12,685 nucleotides of DNA from Acidobacteriota bacterium. Lineage in GTDB: Bacteria; Acidobacteriota; UBA6911; RPQK01; JADFOI01. Within the stretch, counting starts at the first letter, position 1. Each line of letters starts with the position of its first letter. The position numbers and the translations under genes were made by a program. Below the pieces are notes generated by a model that had not been told where the DNA came from, did no database searches, and saw nothing but the letters and a program-made list of their open reading frames with translations. Positions 1 to 6,900 of the stretch are shown here, in pieces. The DNA lies in assembly GCA_029942065.1 (NCBI GenBank), contig JAPYTY010000035.1:1-12685 (forward strand), given 5' to 3'.

Positions 1-338
1 GCAGAGTGCAGGTGAGTGTCGATGAAACCCGGCACCACGCTGCGCCCCTCCAGATCCACTCGTTGCGTCTCGGGACCCGCCATAGCAAGAATCCTCTGGC
101 TGGTTCCCAGTGCCAGAAATTTTCCGTCTCGAATCGCCACGGCTTCCGCAATGGTGAACTGCTCGTCTGCGCTGATGATCTTGCCGTTGTAGAAAATCAT
201 GTCGGCGTAGGCGACCACTTCCGGAGGCAGGGTCGCGGCGCTTTGCCCCAATCCTGTCTGGAACACGGCAAGCAAGATGCCCACTGCCGCCAAATGATGA
301 AGGTAACCTCTATTTTTCCGAGTCTTTTGGGTTCTCAT
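1..338 (-). CDS. Exported amidohydrolase (YtcJ-like, Amidohydro_3 type), N-terminal part only
   Basis: This is the N-terminal 112 codons of a metal-dependent amidohydrolase; the rest lies beyond the left edge. Residues 1-11 are basic (MRTQKTRKNRG), followed by a hydrophobic stretch at about 13-30, so an exported protein is likely. The typical start of the family follows: a small beta-sandwich (ADMIFYNGKIISADEQF, AVAIRDGKFLALG) and then the metal-binding HxH of the first barrel strand, H109 and H111 in FIDTHLHS. It is a close paralogue of the proteins at 617-2347 and 8870-10594, which share the LPPEVVAYAD-type opening. An in-frame TGA lies eight codons upstream, so ATG at 338 is the first ATG, but no Shine-Dalgarno is visible before it, unlike its paralogues. 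The reaction (hydrolysis of a C-N bond, metal at the barrel mouth) comes from the family; the substrate is unknown. Confidence 0.88.
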   Translation of the reverse strand, partial: MRTQKTRKNRGYLHHLAAVGILLAVFQTGLGQSAATLPPEVVAYADMIFYNGKIISADEQFTIAEAVAIRDGKFLALGTSQRILAMAGPETQRVDLEGRSVVPGFIDTHLHS

Positions 339-425
339 AATGGGTGGCAGGGTGGAGGTTCAGGCGTTACGCCGCCCGCTTCCAACTGTGCACTCTCCTT
401 TCATTGGTAACCAAGTTTTTCGATA

Positions 426-442
426 ATCCAGCATTGTTGGAT
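426..442. promoter_or_regulatory. Imperfect palindrome, possible operator
   Basis: The 17-base sequence ATCCAGCATTGTTGGAT is a near-perfect palindrome: seven of eight pairs match around a central T, with one G/T position. It lies about 90 bases upstream of the ATG at 338 in an AT-rich leader, where a regulator site could sit. A single palindrome of this size can arise by chance and no matching site occurs before the other amidohydrolase genes, so the call is weak. Confidence 0.2.
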
Positions 443-572
443 ATCCATGCTTAATGATGACAAAAGAATCGCTCAAATGCATTCTAATTCAGGAAAAGAA
501 AGAGTCCGTAGTCACTTTTTTTGTCCGGGTCAGGTTAAGTCCGGATCATGCATGAATCCTCTACTTCAATGG

Positions 573-598
573 CGCCCTCCTTCATCATGAAGGGGGCG
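573..598 (-). terminator. Hairpin after the 617-2347 amidohydrolase gene
   Basis: A 12-bp stem (CGCCC, a one-base bulge at 578, then CCTTCA, pairing with TGAAGG and GGGCG) closes on a three-base loop. It starts 19 bases after the TAA stop of the minus-strand gene ending at 617. No T-run follows on the minus strand, so it is not a textbook intrinsic terminator; it could act as a weak terminator or protect the mRNA 3' end. Confidence 0.45.
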
Positions 599-616
599 AA
601 GAGTCCTCCGAGCTCC

Positions 617-2347
617 TTAAAAGGCGCCGGACGCTTCATGCACGATGCGGCCTCCAAGGACGGTCATCAGGATTCTCAGCTTGTCCAGATCGTTTTCGGG
701 AAAGCTCAGGTAGTCCCCACCCAGCACCACCAGGTCGGCCAGCTTGCCTGCCTCGATGGAACCCAGTAGATCCTGCTCCCCGCTGTAACCAGCCGACCAG
801 AGCGTGTACATGTAAAGAGCTTCTTGCTTGGTAATTCGCTCCTGGGGGTTGACCTGCCGGCCCTTGTCATCCAGTCGGGTGATCCACTTCATCATGTTGA
901 AAAGAGGAGCCGAACTCCGTTCGTCAAAGGCGTCGGCTTCCGCTGCGGGCCGGATACCGGCATCAATCAACGATCTAACGGGCTGCATGGTGGTCACCTC
1001 GTCCATCCCATAGATGGACACCAGATCGTCGTTGTCGTAAAGGGCCTTGGCAAAAAGACTGGGAATCACATCCATTTCCTTGATTTTTTCGAAATGGTGC
1101 GGTTTCCACATGGCCCCATGGTCGATTCCGAAGTGACGGCCGACCAGGGATCTTTCCTGGTGGGCCTCCTCGAAGGCCTCCAGCAAAATGGTGTTGCTCA
1201 TGTCCCCCGAACTGTGTAGACCGGAGATGGTCCAGCCGTAGCGGTTGCCCAGAATAATATTTCGGCGATCGCTGGTTGCGACATCTCCGGACTCTTCCCA
1301 CTTGTTCTGGCCAAAGGGACCATAGGGATCTCCCTCGGGAGGATTGAGTTTGGCCTTGGAAGTACGGGAGGAGCCGGTCATCGAAGCACCATCCACCACC
1401 TGGACGGTGGCTCCGATGATCTTGAACATGTCATTCCCGAAATCGGTCAGGTTGCCCACCCTCTTCAGATAAGACTCCGGAGAGGAGTTCTGACGCAGAA
1501 ACTCGTGGGAGATACGCACCCGGAGCGTTAATTCGTCCTCCATCCAGAGTTCGCGAAAGACCGAAATCGTCAAGCCGTTGGCCCGGCCCATGATGGTGGT
1601 CAAGCCCTGGGCATTGTGACGGCGAAATCTGGCCTTCTGAGGTTCCAGCAACGAATCGACCGTGGCCCAGGGCCTCAACTCGTAGACCACCACACCGCCT
1701 GCGCCGCCTCGCAACTGGCCGGTAGGCCGCCCCTGCTCGTCCTTGAGAATTCCGGGAGTATCCGGGGGAATCTGATTCAAGATGAGGCTGTTGGCCACCA
1801 CCTGGTTGTTGAGAGCGCGAATGTAAAGGGGATTTTCGGGGGAGACCTGATCCAGAAGCGTCGCATTCAACTCCTGGACCACGACGATGTTGGTCGGCCC
1901 GCTCAGCGCCAGAAACTCACCCGGCTCGGCCTGCTCGACCCGCGCCCGCAGACCTTCAAGAGCATTTCCCAGCGTGTCGTATTCGATTTGAGCCGGCGGA
2001 AAGGCCGCTCCACTCCCTCGACGGGGACTGGTGATGAAAGAGGAATGCTGGTGAGTATCGATGAATCCGGGAGTGACGCTTCGCCCTCCCAGATCAACAC
2101 GACGGGTGTCAGGTCCGGCCATCTCCAGAATCCGCCTGCTGTCGCCTACCGCCAAAATTTTCCCGTCGCGAACGGCCACCGCCTCGACGATGGTGAAGGC
2201 TTCATCCGCGGTCAGAACCTTTCCGTTGTACAGGACCAGGTCGGCATAGGCGACAACCTCCGGGGGCAGGTCCTGGGCCCGGACAGGGCCCAAGACGAAG
2301 GGGAGCAAGGCAATCATCAAACACATATGAAAAGGCTTTCTTCTCAT
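617..2347 (-). CDS. Exported metal-dependent amidohydrolase (YtcJ-like, Amidohydro_3 type)
   Basis: This 576-residue protein has an N-terminal signal peptide (MRRKPFHMCLMIALLPFVLG, cleavage probably near AQ at 24-25) and a full amidohydrolase fold. Family features in order: N-terminal beta-sandwich around 33-95 (ADLVLYNGKVLTADEAF), metal-binding H99 and H101 in IDTHQHSS, H378 in GLHSSGD, H410 in GIDHG, D472 in AEADAF where most relatives have GSD, and the C-terminal GKLADLVVLGGDY at 534-546. The known reaction class is hydrolysis of amide or similar bonds; the substrate is not known. Start: ATG at 2347 has a perfect AGGAGGT five bases upstream and begins the signal peptide directly; an upstream ATG at 2383 would add 12 residues and is less likely. 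The cohesin-like gene lies 90 bases upstream on the same strand and may share its transcript. The nearest relative in the window is 8870-10594, with long identical blocks and the shared ending SGAF. Confidence 0.93.
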   Translation of the reverse strand: MRRKPFHMCLMIALLPFVLGPVRAQDLPPEVVAYADLVLYNGKVLTADEAFTIVEAVAVRDGKILAVGDSRRILEMAGPDTRRVDLGGRSVTPGFIDTHQHSSFITSPRRGSGAAFPPAQIEYDTLGNALEGLRARVEQAEPGEFLALSGPTNIVVVQELNATLLDQVSPENPLYIRALNNQVVANSLILNQIPPDTPGILKDEQGRPTGQLRGGAGGVVVYELRPWATVDSLLEPQKARFRRHNAQGLTTIMGRANGLTISVFRELWMEDELTLRVRISHEFLRQNSSPESYLKRVGNLTDFGNDMFKIIGATVQVVDGASMTGSSRTSKAKLNPPEGDPYGPFGQNKWEESGDVATSDRRNIILGNRYGWTISGLHSSGDMSNTILLEAFEEAHQERSLVGRHFGIDHGAMWKPHHFEKIKEMDVIPSLFAKALYDNDDLVSIYGMDEVTTMQPVRSLIDAGIRPAAEADAFDERSSAPLFNMMKWITRLDDKGRQVNPQERITKQEALYMYTLWSAGYSGEQDLLGSIEAGKLADLVVLGGDYLSFPENDLDKLRILMTVLGGRIVHEASGAF

Positions 2348-2352
2348 GAGAT

Positions 2353-2359
2353 ACCTCCT
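2353..2359 (-). promoter_or_regulatory. Ribosome binding site deciding the 2347 start
   Basis: AGGAGGT on the minus strand, five bases before ATG at 2347, is complementary to the 16S rRNA 3' end over seven bases. It rules in favour of 2347 over the upstream ATG at 2383. Confidence 0.85.
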
Positions 2360-2437
2360 GGGAAAATGGTCAGGGCTTCCCAACCCGGGTCCATAGACCC
2401 AAACAAAAAATCCCTGACTGGTGCACTGCCATTGGTT

Positions 2438-2965
2438 TCAATGCATGTAAAAAAAACAGGCAGGAATAAATTCGATGGATGTGATCGATCCATCCAGGCC
2501 CCGGGCATTCAGATCCCCCCCATCCATGGATTGGGAGCTCTGACTGAGATTCTCCAACTGGATGTCATGGTTGATGGCAATTTCCTGGGAGACCTCCAAG
2601 GTCAGCGTCACCAGCAGGCCCTGCCCGATTGCTTCAGTCGAGGAAACGTCCACACTGAGAATCTTTCGTTCGCCGTCCTCCCCATCCCGCAACTCCGTAT
2701 TCAGCTCAGCACCTTCCGTTTTCAAGACACTCCCAAGAGCAGCGCCTTTGAATGAAAGTACGGCCGCAGGGAAGGCCATCTCGAAGGATACCGAACCCAC
2801 CTGAGGGTCGTTCCGGGTCACCAGGGTGACGGGAATCTCTACCGGGTCGCCCGGAGCAAAGGTATCGACAACCACACCCAGGTCCAGGTTGACCCCAGGT
2901 TCACCCTGAGGACTCACGGATACCGTTGTGAGCATGAAAATAAGTGCCGGAAGAATTTCCTTCAT
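2438..2965 (-). CDS. Small exported cohesin-like beta-sandwich protein
   Basis: This 175-residue protein begins with a short signal peptide (MKEILPALIFMLTTVSVS) and then has one domain of about 145 residues with the alternating pattern of cohesin-type folds: VNLDLGVVVDTFAPGDPVEIPVTL, a FEMAFPAAVLSFKGAALG strand pair, a middle ILSVDVSS strand, and GLLVTLTLEVSQE near residues 117-128. Cohesins bind dockerins in cellulosomes, but lone cohesin-like domains are also found in exported proteins of many non-cellulolytic bacteria, where the partner is unknown. The start at 2965 has GAGGA nine bases upstream; an upstream ATG at 3052 would put 29 hydrophilic residues before the signal peptide and is unlikely. 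The last codons include eight consecutive T bases on the coding strand (2449-2456), giving the odd tail CFFYMH; a length change there would alter only the final residues. It precedes the amidohydrolase on the same strand. The cohesin assignment is by pattern, not alignment. Confidence 0.72.
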   Translation of the reverse strand: MKEILPALIFMLTTVSVSPQGEPGVNLDLGVVVDTFAPGDPVEIPVTLVTRNDPQVGSVSFEMAFPAAVLSFKGAALGSVLKTEGAELNTELRDGEDGERKILSVDVSSTEAIGQGLLVTLTLEVSQEIAINHDIQLENLSQSSQSMDGGDLNARGLDGSITSIEFIPACFFYMH

Positions 2966-3068
2966 GACTTCGGGTCCTCTATTCCTTTTCTTGAAGCATA
3001 TCCGTCCTACGACCTGAAATCCAGTTTTATCCCAGCTCGTCCCGCCCCTCAATCCGCAGCGCCCAGAT

Positions 3069-3098
3069 TTGACAAAAGTGCCCGGCCCGCCTTATATG
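3069..3098 (+). promoter_or_regulatory. Sigma70-type promoter for the aldolase gene group
   Basis: A perfect -35 TTGACA at 3069-3074 is followed after 17 bases by TTATAT (3092-3097), or after 18 bases by TATATG (3093-3098). Transcription would begin near 3104-3106, leaving a leader of about 45 bases before ATG 3149. It lies in the 183-base region between divergent genes. No equally clear promoter was found for the minus-strand cohesin-like gene. Confidence 0.7.
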
Positions 3099-3148
3099 TT
3101 GATTCCCGATTGGGGGTGCTGAACCCGATAATCAAGGAGTGTATTGAG

Positions 3149-3868
3149 ATGAACCTAGATGAAATTAAGGAAAAAATTGCCCGGGCTTGCCGTATCATCG
3201 ACATGGAGGGAATCACCCAGGATGGTCGAGGTCACATCTCGTACCTGCACCCTGACGGTGACAAGGTTCTTATCCCGGGCCACCTGCACGACTATGGGAA
3301 GGCCATAGCCGACGTCCAGGCGGAGGACATCGTCACCATGGACTTTGACGGCAACATTTTAGAGGGCAAGCACCCTGAACCGATGGGTGAATTTTACGTT
3401 TATGTGGAGGCTTTTCGGGCCCGAGAAGACGTCAAGAGTGTCGCCCATTTTCATCCTCCTTATGCCAACATCGTGGCCGCTTCCGGAACCAGCATCCTGC
3501 CAATCGCCCGTGATGGCTGTGTTTTTTATGACGGCGTTCCCGTTTACGAGGGATACCCGCTGTACGTTGGAAACCGGGAGATGGGCGAAGAGGTGGTTGC
3601 CGCGCTGGGCGACAAAAAGGCCATCCTTCACAAAGGGCATGGGGCCTTCGTGGTGGGTGGGAATGTCGAAGAGACCTTGTTCAGATCGGTCAGTCTCGAA
3701 AAAGCCGCCAGGACACAGGTCTATGCCGCCATTTTGGGTGAACTGTCTCCGATTCCGGTCGAATCCATGACTGACAGAGAAAAGCATCCGGATGACCACA
3801 TTGTGGATGATTTTTTCGGGTACTATTCGGGCAAGATGGAGAAGCTGGAACGGCAGGCTCAAACTTGA
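3149..3868 (+). CDS. Class II aldolase/adducin-family protein
   Basis: This 239-residue cytoplasmic protein spans a single class II aldolase/adducin domain, the usual length for the family. Signature positions are present: GRGHISYLHPDGDKVLIPG near 26-44, the catalytic-position glutamate E81 (PMGEF), the zinc-binding pair H100 and H102 in AHFHPPYAN, and the third ligand H164 in HKGHGAFVVG. The family includes sugar-phosphate aldolases such as fuculose-phosphate aldolase, and also decarboxylases of aromatic or pyridine dicarboxylates, so either a retro-aldol or a decarboxylation step is possible. Start: ATG 3149 has AAGGAG nine bases upstream and fits the promoter; the ATG at 3110 lies almost at the expected transcript start. 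The TGA stop sits in the left arm of a 13-bp hairpin (3857-3885). The dehydrogenase follows after 64 bases, probably in one transcript. The neighbouring UbiD gene makes an acid-degrading pathway plausible, by inference only. Confidence 0.9.
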   Translation: MNLDEIKEKIARACRIIDMEGITQDGRGHISYLHPDGDKVLIPGHLHDYGKAIADVQAEDIVTMDFDGNILEGKHPEPMGEFYVYVEAFRAREDVKSVAHFHPPYANIVAASGTSILPIARDGCVFYDGVPVYEGYPLYVGNREMGEEVVAALGDKKAILHKGHGAFVVGGNVEETLFRSVSLEKAARTQVYAAILGELSPIPVESMTDREKHPDDHIVDDFFGYYSGKMEKLERQAQT

Positions 3869-3913
3869 CGGAGTCAAGTTTGAGCGTTTCAGGTTTCACG
3901 TTTCAGGTTTAAC
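3857..3913 (+). repeat. Hairpin-capped heptamer array, copy 1
   Basis: A perfect 13-bp stem (GCTCAAACTTGAC at 3857-3869, loop GGA, reverse complement at 3873-3885) overlaps the end and TGA stop of the aldolase gene. The next base begins four 7-base units at 3886-3913: GTTTCA followed by G, then C, then G, and finally GTTTAAC. The same array type recurs at 6784-6811, 6831-6872 and 8724-8751. It lies in the leader of the dehydrogenase gene, where it could attenuate transcription or separate expression of the two genes. Confidence 0.85.
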
Positions 3914-3932
3914 GTCCCCAACTATCCGAATT

Positions 3933-4904
3933 ATGGCTAGCCCAAAGGTTGTCTTCCTTCACGGCCTGAGCCGGAAGACGGTTGATCTCATCACCTCCTA
4001 TGCACCCGAAGGATTCAATGTGGTGGTGATTGATGGAAAACAGTCCGAGCAAAACCAGATTGAAGCCGTCAAGGATGCCGTTTTCCTAATGGTTTACCGG
4101 GCTCAGCTGAGCGACCCGGTGCTTCAAGCGGCTACTCATCTACGCCTGGTCCAGCTTCTGGCAGCCGGATTCGACCGCATGAATCTCAAGCTAATGGGCG
4201 AACTAGGAATCCCCTGTGCTGCCAATGGAGGTGCCAATGCGTGGGCCGTGGCAGACCACACTGTGCTGCTGATGCTGGCTCTTTACCGGCGCCTGGTAGC
4301 GGCTGACCGGGCCGTTCGCGAGGGCCGCTGGAGGGCCCCCATTGACGGATTCAACACCTTCGAGATGGCCAACAAAACGGTGGGCATCCTGGGCATGGGC
4401 AACATTGGCCAGAAGGTGGTCCGGCGCCTCCAGGGCTTCGACGTCACCCTTCAATACTTTGACACCTATCCCCTGACCCGGGAAAAAGAGCAGGAACTCC
4501 GGGTTCAAAGAGTCTCGCTGGAAGAGCTCTTCCGGAACTCGGATATCATTACCTGCCATACGCCCTTGACCCCGGAGACCCGTCATGTCGTCAACCAGAA
4601 GAGCCTGGACCTGATGAAGACCACCGCCATTTTGATCAATACCAGCCGAGGATCGATCGTGGATGAAGCCGCCCTGGTCACGGCACTACAGGAGGGGCGG
4701 ATTGCCGGTGCCGGCCTGGACGTGTTCGAGACGGAACCGGCCGACAAGGGAAATCCTCTCCTGGCGATGGACAACGTGGTCTTTACGGCTCACAACGCAG
4801 GCACCACCTTCGATACCTGGTGCCGCCGCGCTGAATTCAGCTATCGAAACATGCAGCGGGTGCTGGAAGGCCGGCTCCCTCAGGCCATCGTCCAGGAGTA
4901 TTGA
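3933..4904 (+). CDS. NAD-dependent D-2-hydroxyacid dehydrogenase
   Basis: This 323-residue protein belongs to the D-isomer-specific 2-hydroxyacid dehydrogenase family, which interconverts 2-keto and D-2-hydroxy acids with NAD(P)H. It shows the Rossmann motif TVGILGMGNIGQKV at about 149-162, D177 at the end of the second strand (suggesting NAD rather than NADP), and the catalytic set R239 (NTSRGSIVDE), E268 (DVFETEP) and H287 (FTAHNAGTT, where most relatives have PH). Length matches the family. The frame is open upstream to 3792, overlapping the aldolase gene, but that part would translate the heptamer array; MASPKVVFLHG at 3933 is where homology-like sequence starts. No Shine-Dalgarno precedes 3933, which is unusual here. 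The gene follows the aldolase by 64 bases and the hydrolase starts 60 bases later, consistent with an operon. The exact substrate cannot be told from the sequence. Confidence 0.92.
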   Translation: MASPKVVFLHGLSRKTVDLITSYAPEGFNVVVIDGKQSEQNQIEAVKDAVFLMVYRAQLSDPVLQAATHLRLVQLLAAGFDRMNLKLMGELGIPCAANGGANAWAVADHTVLLMLALYRRLVAADRAVREGRWRAPIDGFNTFEMANKTVGILGMGNIGQKVVRRLQGFDVTLQYFDTYPLTREKEQELRVQRVSLEELFRNSDIITCHTPLTPETRHVVNQKSLDLMKTTAILINTSRGSIVDEAALVTALQEGRIAGAGLDVFETEPADKGNPLLAMDNVVFTAHNAGTTFDTWCRRAEFSYRNMQRVLEGRLPQAIVQEY

Positions 4905-4964
4905 CTTCATCAGGGCAACGGAAGTCATCATAAACTAGAATTCCCGGTCGAAAGGATTATCTCT

Positions 4965-6755
4965 ATGAAAAAATCAAGGAGTCTTCTACACATTCTGTTT
5001 GGCGGATGGTGTGCCCTGGCCACCGGTGTTCCCGGTCTGGCCGCTGCCATGCCGCTGGATATGGACTGCAGCGCCTTCATCGGGGCCACCCGTATTGTGC
5101 GGGAAAAACCCGTGGGACCCCGGAGTTGCAGCATCATCAAGGAACCAGAACTGAAGAGCGCCTCGGGTGTCCCCTATCGACGTCTCCAGATTGGCATAAG
5201 CGGATCCATCGAGGGCTACACGGTCAAAGAGCGGCCCCGTCTGGAGATGCTGACCGATCTTCCTGAGTTTGCTCTGGCCCAGCGGGGGAATCCAGGGCCT
5301 TACTTTCACGGCATTGGCGATTACTACGCGGAGAAGGGAAGCGGCGTGACGCTGTTTCTTCCCAAATTCGGTGCAGACTGGAATGGAAAGCTCTTCGTCC
5401 TGGTTCACGGCATGAGTTCCTACAGTTCTGTGGGCGAACTTCAGCCCAGGAAACCGGGTCAGTACAATCCGCTGATGGGCGACGACTCGTTCGCCGGACT
5501 GATTCTTGACAAGGGCTATGCCGTTGCCTTCACCAGTCGGCCGGCAGCGCGCCATGAGAACGGTGCCAGCGAAACGGTCACCCTGACCGACGGCACGGTC
5601 CTGAATGGAAAGAGTTTTGGCTATCATGCCGGTTTGATTCGAGACTGGACTGAAATCTCCGAAAACCTCATCCGGGCGGAACTGGGTCGCGCGCCCGTCA
5701 GAACCTACTTCTACGGAAAATCGGCTGGAGCCAGCCTGGGTCGACTCTTCAACTATGCTCCTGAGGCCAACTATTTTGCCAACCAGGAGCGTGTCTTCGA
5801 CGGCTTCCTGGATGACGATGCCGGTGGAGGGTGGTACATGCCGACCATTGAGTTCGTCCGCCGGGACCTTCCTGACGGCACCTTCCGCATGGAAGAGGAT
5901 ACCCAGGATCACCTGGTGTTCGATGAGGCCCACAGAAACGCCTTCGCTCCCCAGATTGATGCCGTCCACCAGGCCTACGTGGGGGCCGATTTCGTGGCGG
6001 GCGACTATCTCTCGAACAAACGCAAGAATGCGCGCCTGCTCCAGGAGAAGGGCCTGGGAGCCATGGCAAGAACCTACGAAATCGTGGGGCTCAGCCACGG
6101 CGATGCCGGCAATGTCTGGCCCGACGAGCGCTGGGTTCAAAATCTGGATCTCAGTGGAATCTTCGATTCACTGGTTGACGTACTGGACCAGTGGTCGGAA
6201 AAAGGAATCGCACCGGGACCCACCCGATCCGACGACTACCATCTGGGTGACGCCGACCAGGATGGACGACTGGAGAACTCGGCCGTGGAGTTACCTGAGA
6301 TCGCCTGCCCCACCGGAATTTATTACGAATTTCCTCCGGGAGTCTCGAGACCCGGCAGCACCGGCTTCGCCCCGTACCTCGAGACCCCTCACTTCCCGAT
6401 CAATGCCGATACAACTCCTCTTCGGGCCAGGGACCGGGTCCGGAACAGTCTGGGCCGACCCGACTTCAAGGAAGAGTGGCTCGAGCCCCTGGACAGCCGG
6501 GGCCGGCCGCTGGACATGAATCACAACCACGTCCGGGACACCCGGGAATCGGTCGAACAGGCCTGGAGAAGGCGTGCGGTAGAAGGTGAACCATACGGCG
6601 CACTGGGTCCCGATCAAAGGCTGACTCATGCCCGGTATGTGGCCTGCGTGGCCAGCGTGGCCTCGAAATTATTCGAGCAGAAATTCCTGAGCGGCACCGC
6701 TGTGGTGCACTACATCAAGGAGGCCATGGAATCGGAGGTCGGGAAGAGTCGGTAA
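4965..6755 (+). CDS. Exported alpha/beta hydrolase (probable serine esterase/lipase-like)
   Basis: This 596-residue protein has a signal peptide (basic MKKSR, hydrophobic 7-20, AAA near 26-28) and a large alpha/beta hydrolase domain. Visible elements are the strand with oxyanion-type motif VLVHGMS (145-151), the nucleophile elbow GKSAG with S253, and a late histidine in YEIVGLSHGD (H378), a context like that of the Abhydrolase_10 group. The catalytic acid could not be assigned. Acidic loops at 429-433 (DADQD) and 517-528 (DMNHNHVRDTRE) look able to bind calcium. The family hydrolyses esters or related bonds; the substrate is unknown and the Abhydrolase_10 link is tentative. Start: ATG 4965 has AAAGGA eight bases upstream and leads straight into the signal peptide. 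It is the last gene of the plus-strand group, and its TAA lies in the left arm of a 9-bp hairpin (6750-6783) followed by a heptamer array. Confidence 0.8.
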   Translation: MKKSRSLLHILFGGWCALATGVPGLAAAMPLDMDCSAFIGATRIVREKPVGPRSCSIIKEPELKSASGVPYRRLQIGISGSIEGYTVKERPRLEMLTDLPEFALAQRGNPGPYFHGIGDYYAEKGSGVTLFLPKFGADWNGKLFVLVHGMSSYSSVGELQPRKPGQYNPLMGDDSFAGLILDKGYAVAFTSRPAARHENGASETVTLTDGTVLNGKSFGYHAGLIRDWTEISENLIRAELGRAPVRTYFYGKSAGASLGRLFNYAPEANYFANQERVFDGFLDDDAGGGWYMPTIEFVRRDLPDGTFRMEEDTQDHLVFDEAHRNAFAPQIDAVHQAYVGADFVAGDYLSNKRKNARLLQEKGLGAMARTYEIVGLSHGDAGNVWPDERWVQNLDLSGIFDSLVDVLDQWSEKGIAPGPTRSDDYHLGDADQDGRLENSAVELPEIACPTGIYYEFPPGVSRPGSTGFAPYLETPHFPINADTTPLRARDRVRNSLGRPDFKEEWLEPLDSRGRPLDMNHNHVRDTRESVEQAWRRRAVEGEPYGALGPDQRLTHARYVACVASVASKLFEQKFLSGTAVVHYIKEAMESEVGKSR

Positions 6756-6811
6756 ATTCGAAGCAGAAGGTTCTAATTTACCGGTTTCAAGTTTCAGGTT
6801 TAACGTTTCAC
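6750..6811 (+). repeat. Hairpin-capped heptamer array, copy 2
   Basis: A perfect 9-bp stem (CGGTAAATT at 6750-6758, AATTTACCG at 6775-6783, 16-base loop) includes the TAA stop of the hydrolase gene. The array begins at the very next base: four 7-base units at 6784-6811, GTTTCAA, GTTTCAG, GTTTAAC and GTTTCAC. The last 21 bases of the array are identical to those of the 8724-8751 array. A 19-base spacer separates it from copy 3, which points the other way. Confidence 0.82.
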
Positions 6812-6830
6812 GTGGGTTCAAGCCGTCACC

Positions 6831-6898
6831 TCTAAACTTGAAAGGTGAAACCTGAAACGTGAAACCTGAAACGCATACTTGACGGCAGTCAAGAATGC
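6831..6898 (-). repeat. Hairpin-capped heptamer array, copy 3
   Basis: Read on the minus strand, an 11-bp stem with one mismatch (GCATTCTTGAC, loop TGCC, GTCAAGTATGC; 6898-6873) begins two bases after the UbiD stop codon. The array follows without a gap: four clean units (GTTTCA plus G, C, G, C) at 6872-6845, then two decayed units at 6844-6831. The 26 bases from 6847 to 6872 match copy 1 closely, and the CTTGAC/GTCAAG stem core is also shared with copy 1. With copy 2 it forms a facing pair between convergent genes and may end transcription from both sides. Confidence 0.82.
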
Positions 6899-6900
6899 AC

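Larger units (their letters stand above)
339..616. other. Intergenic region between two amidohydrolase genes
   Basis: This AT-richer stretch holds the leader of the left-edge amidohydrolase and the 3' flank of the one ending at 617. It contains a strong hairpin at 573-598 and a 17-base imperfect palindrome at 426-442, listed separately. I could not find a convincing -35/-10 pair on the minus strand. No reading frame here looks like a gene; a 14-residue frame at 404-360 (minus) has no ribosome site and is not called. Confidence 0.5.

Noticed and set aside
2387..2400. Small hairpin GGGTC/GACCC between the cohesin-like and amidohydrolase genes
   Set aside because: Only five pairs, with no T-run after it on the minus strand; too weak to call an attenuator or terminator.
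2449..2456. Run of eight A bases as a programmed frameshift site in the cohesin-like gene
   Set aside because: It lies six codons from the stop and a shift would change only a few terminal residues; there is no downstream domain to join.
3792..3932. Upstream extension of the dehydrogenase frame overlapping the aldolase gene
   Set aside because: The added 47 residues translate the aldolase 3' end in another frame and the heptamer array, and show no family sequence; MASPKVVFLHG is the natural start.
4986..6140. Long open frame opposite the hydrolase gene (384 codons, minus strand)
   Set aside because: It mirrors a well-supported coding frame, has no recognisable domain, and is an expected by-product of GC-rich coding DNA. 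The same applies to the 451- and 379-codon frames opposite the amidohydrolases.
6250..6550. Dockerin-like calcium loops in the alpha/beta hydrolase (DADQDG at 429-434, DMNHNHVRDTRE at 517-528) as partner for the cohesin-like protein
   Set aside because: The loops are about 80 residues apart, lack the duplicated 22-residue dockerin layout, and the first lacks an acidic twelfth position; they are better seen as loops of the hydrolase fold.
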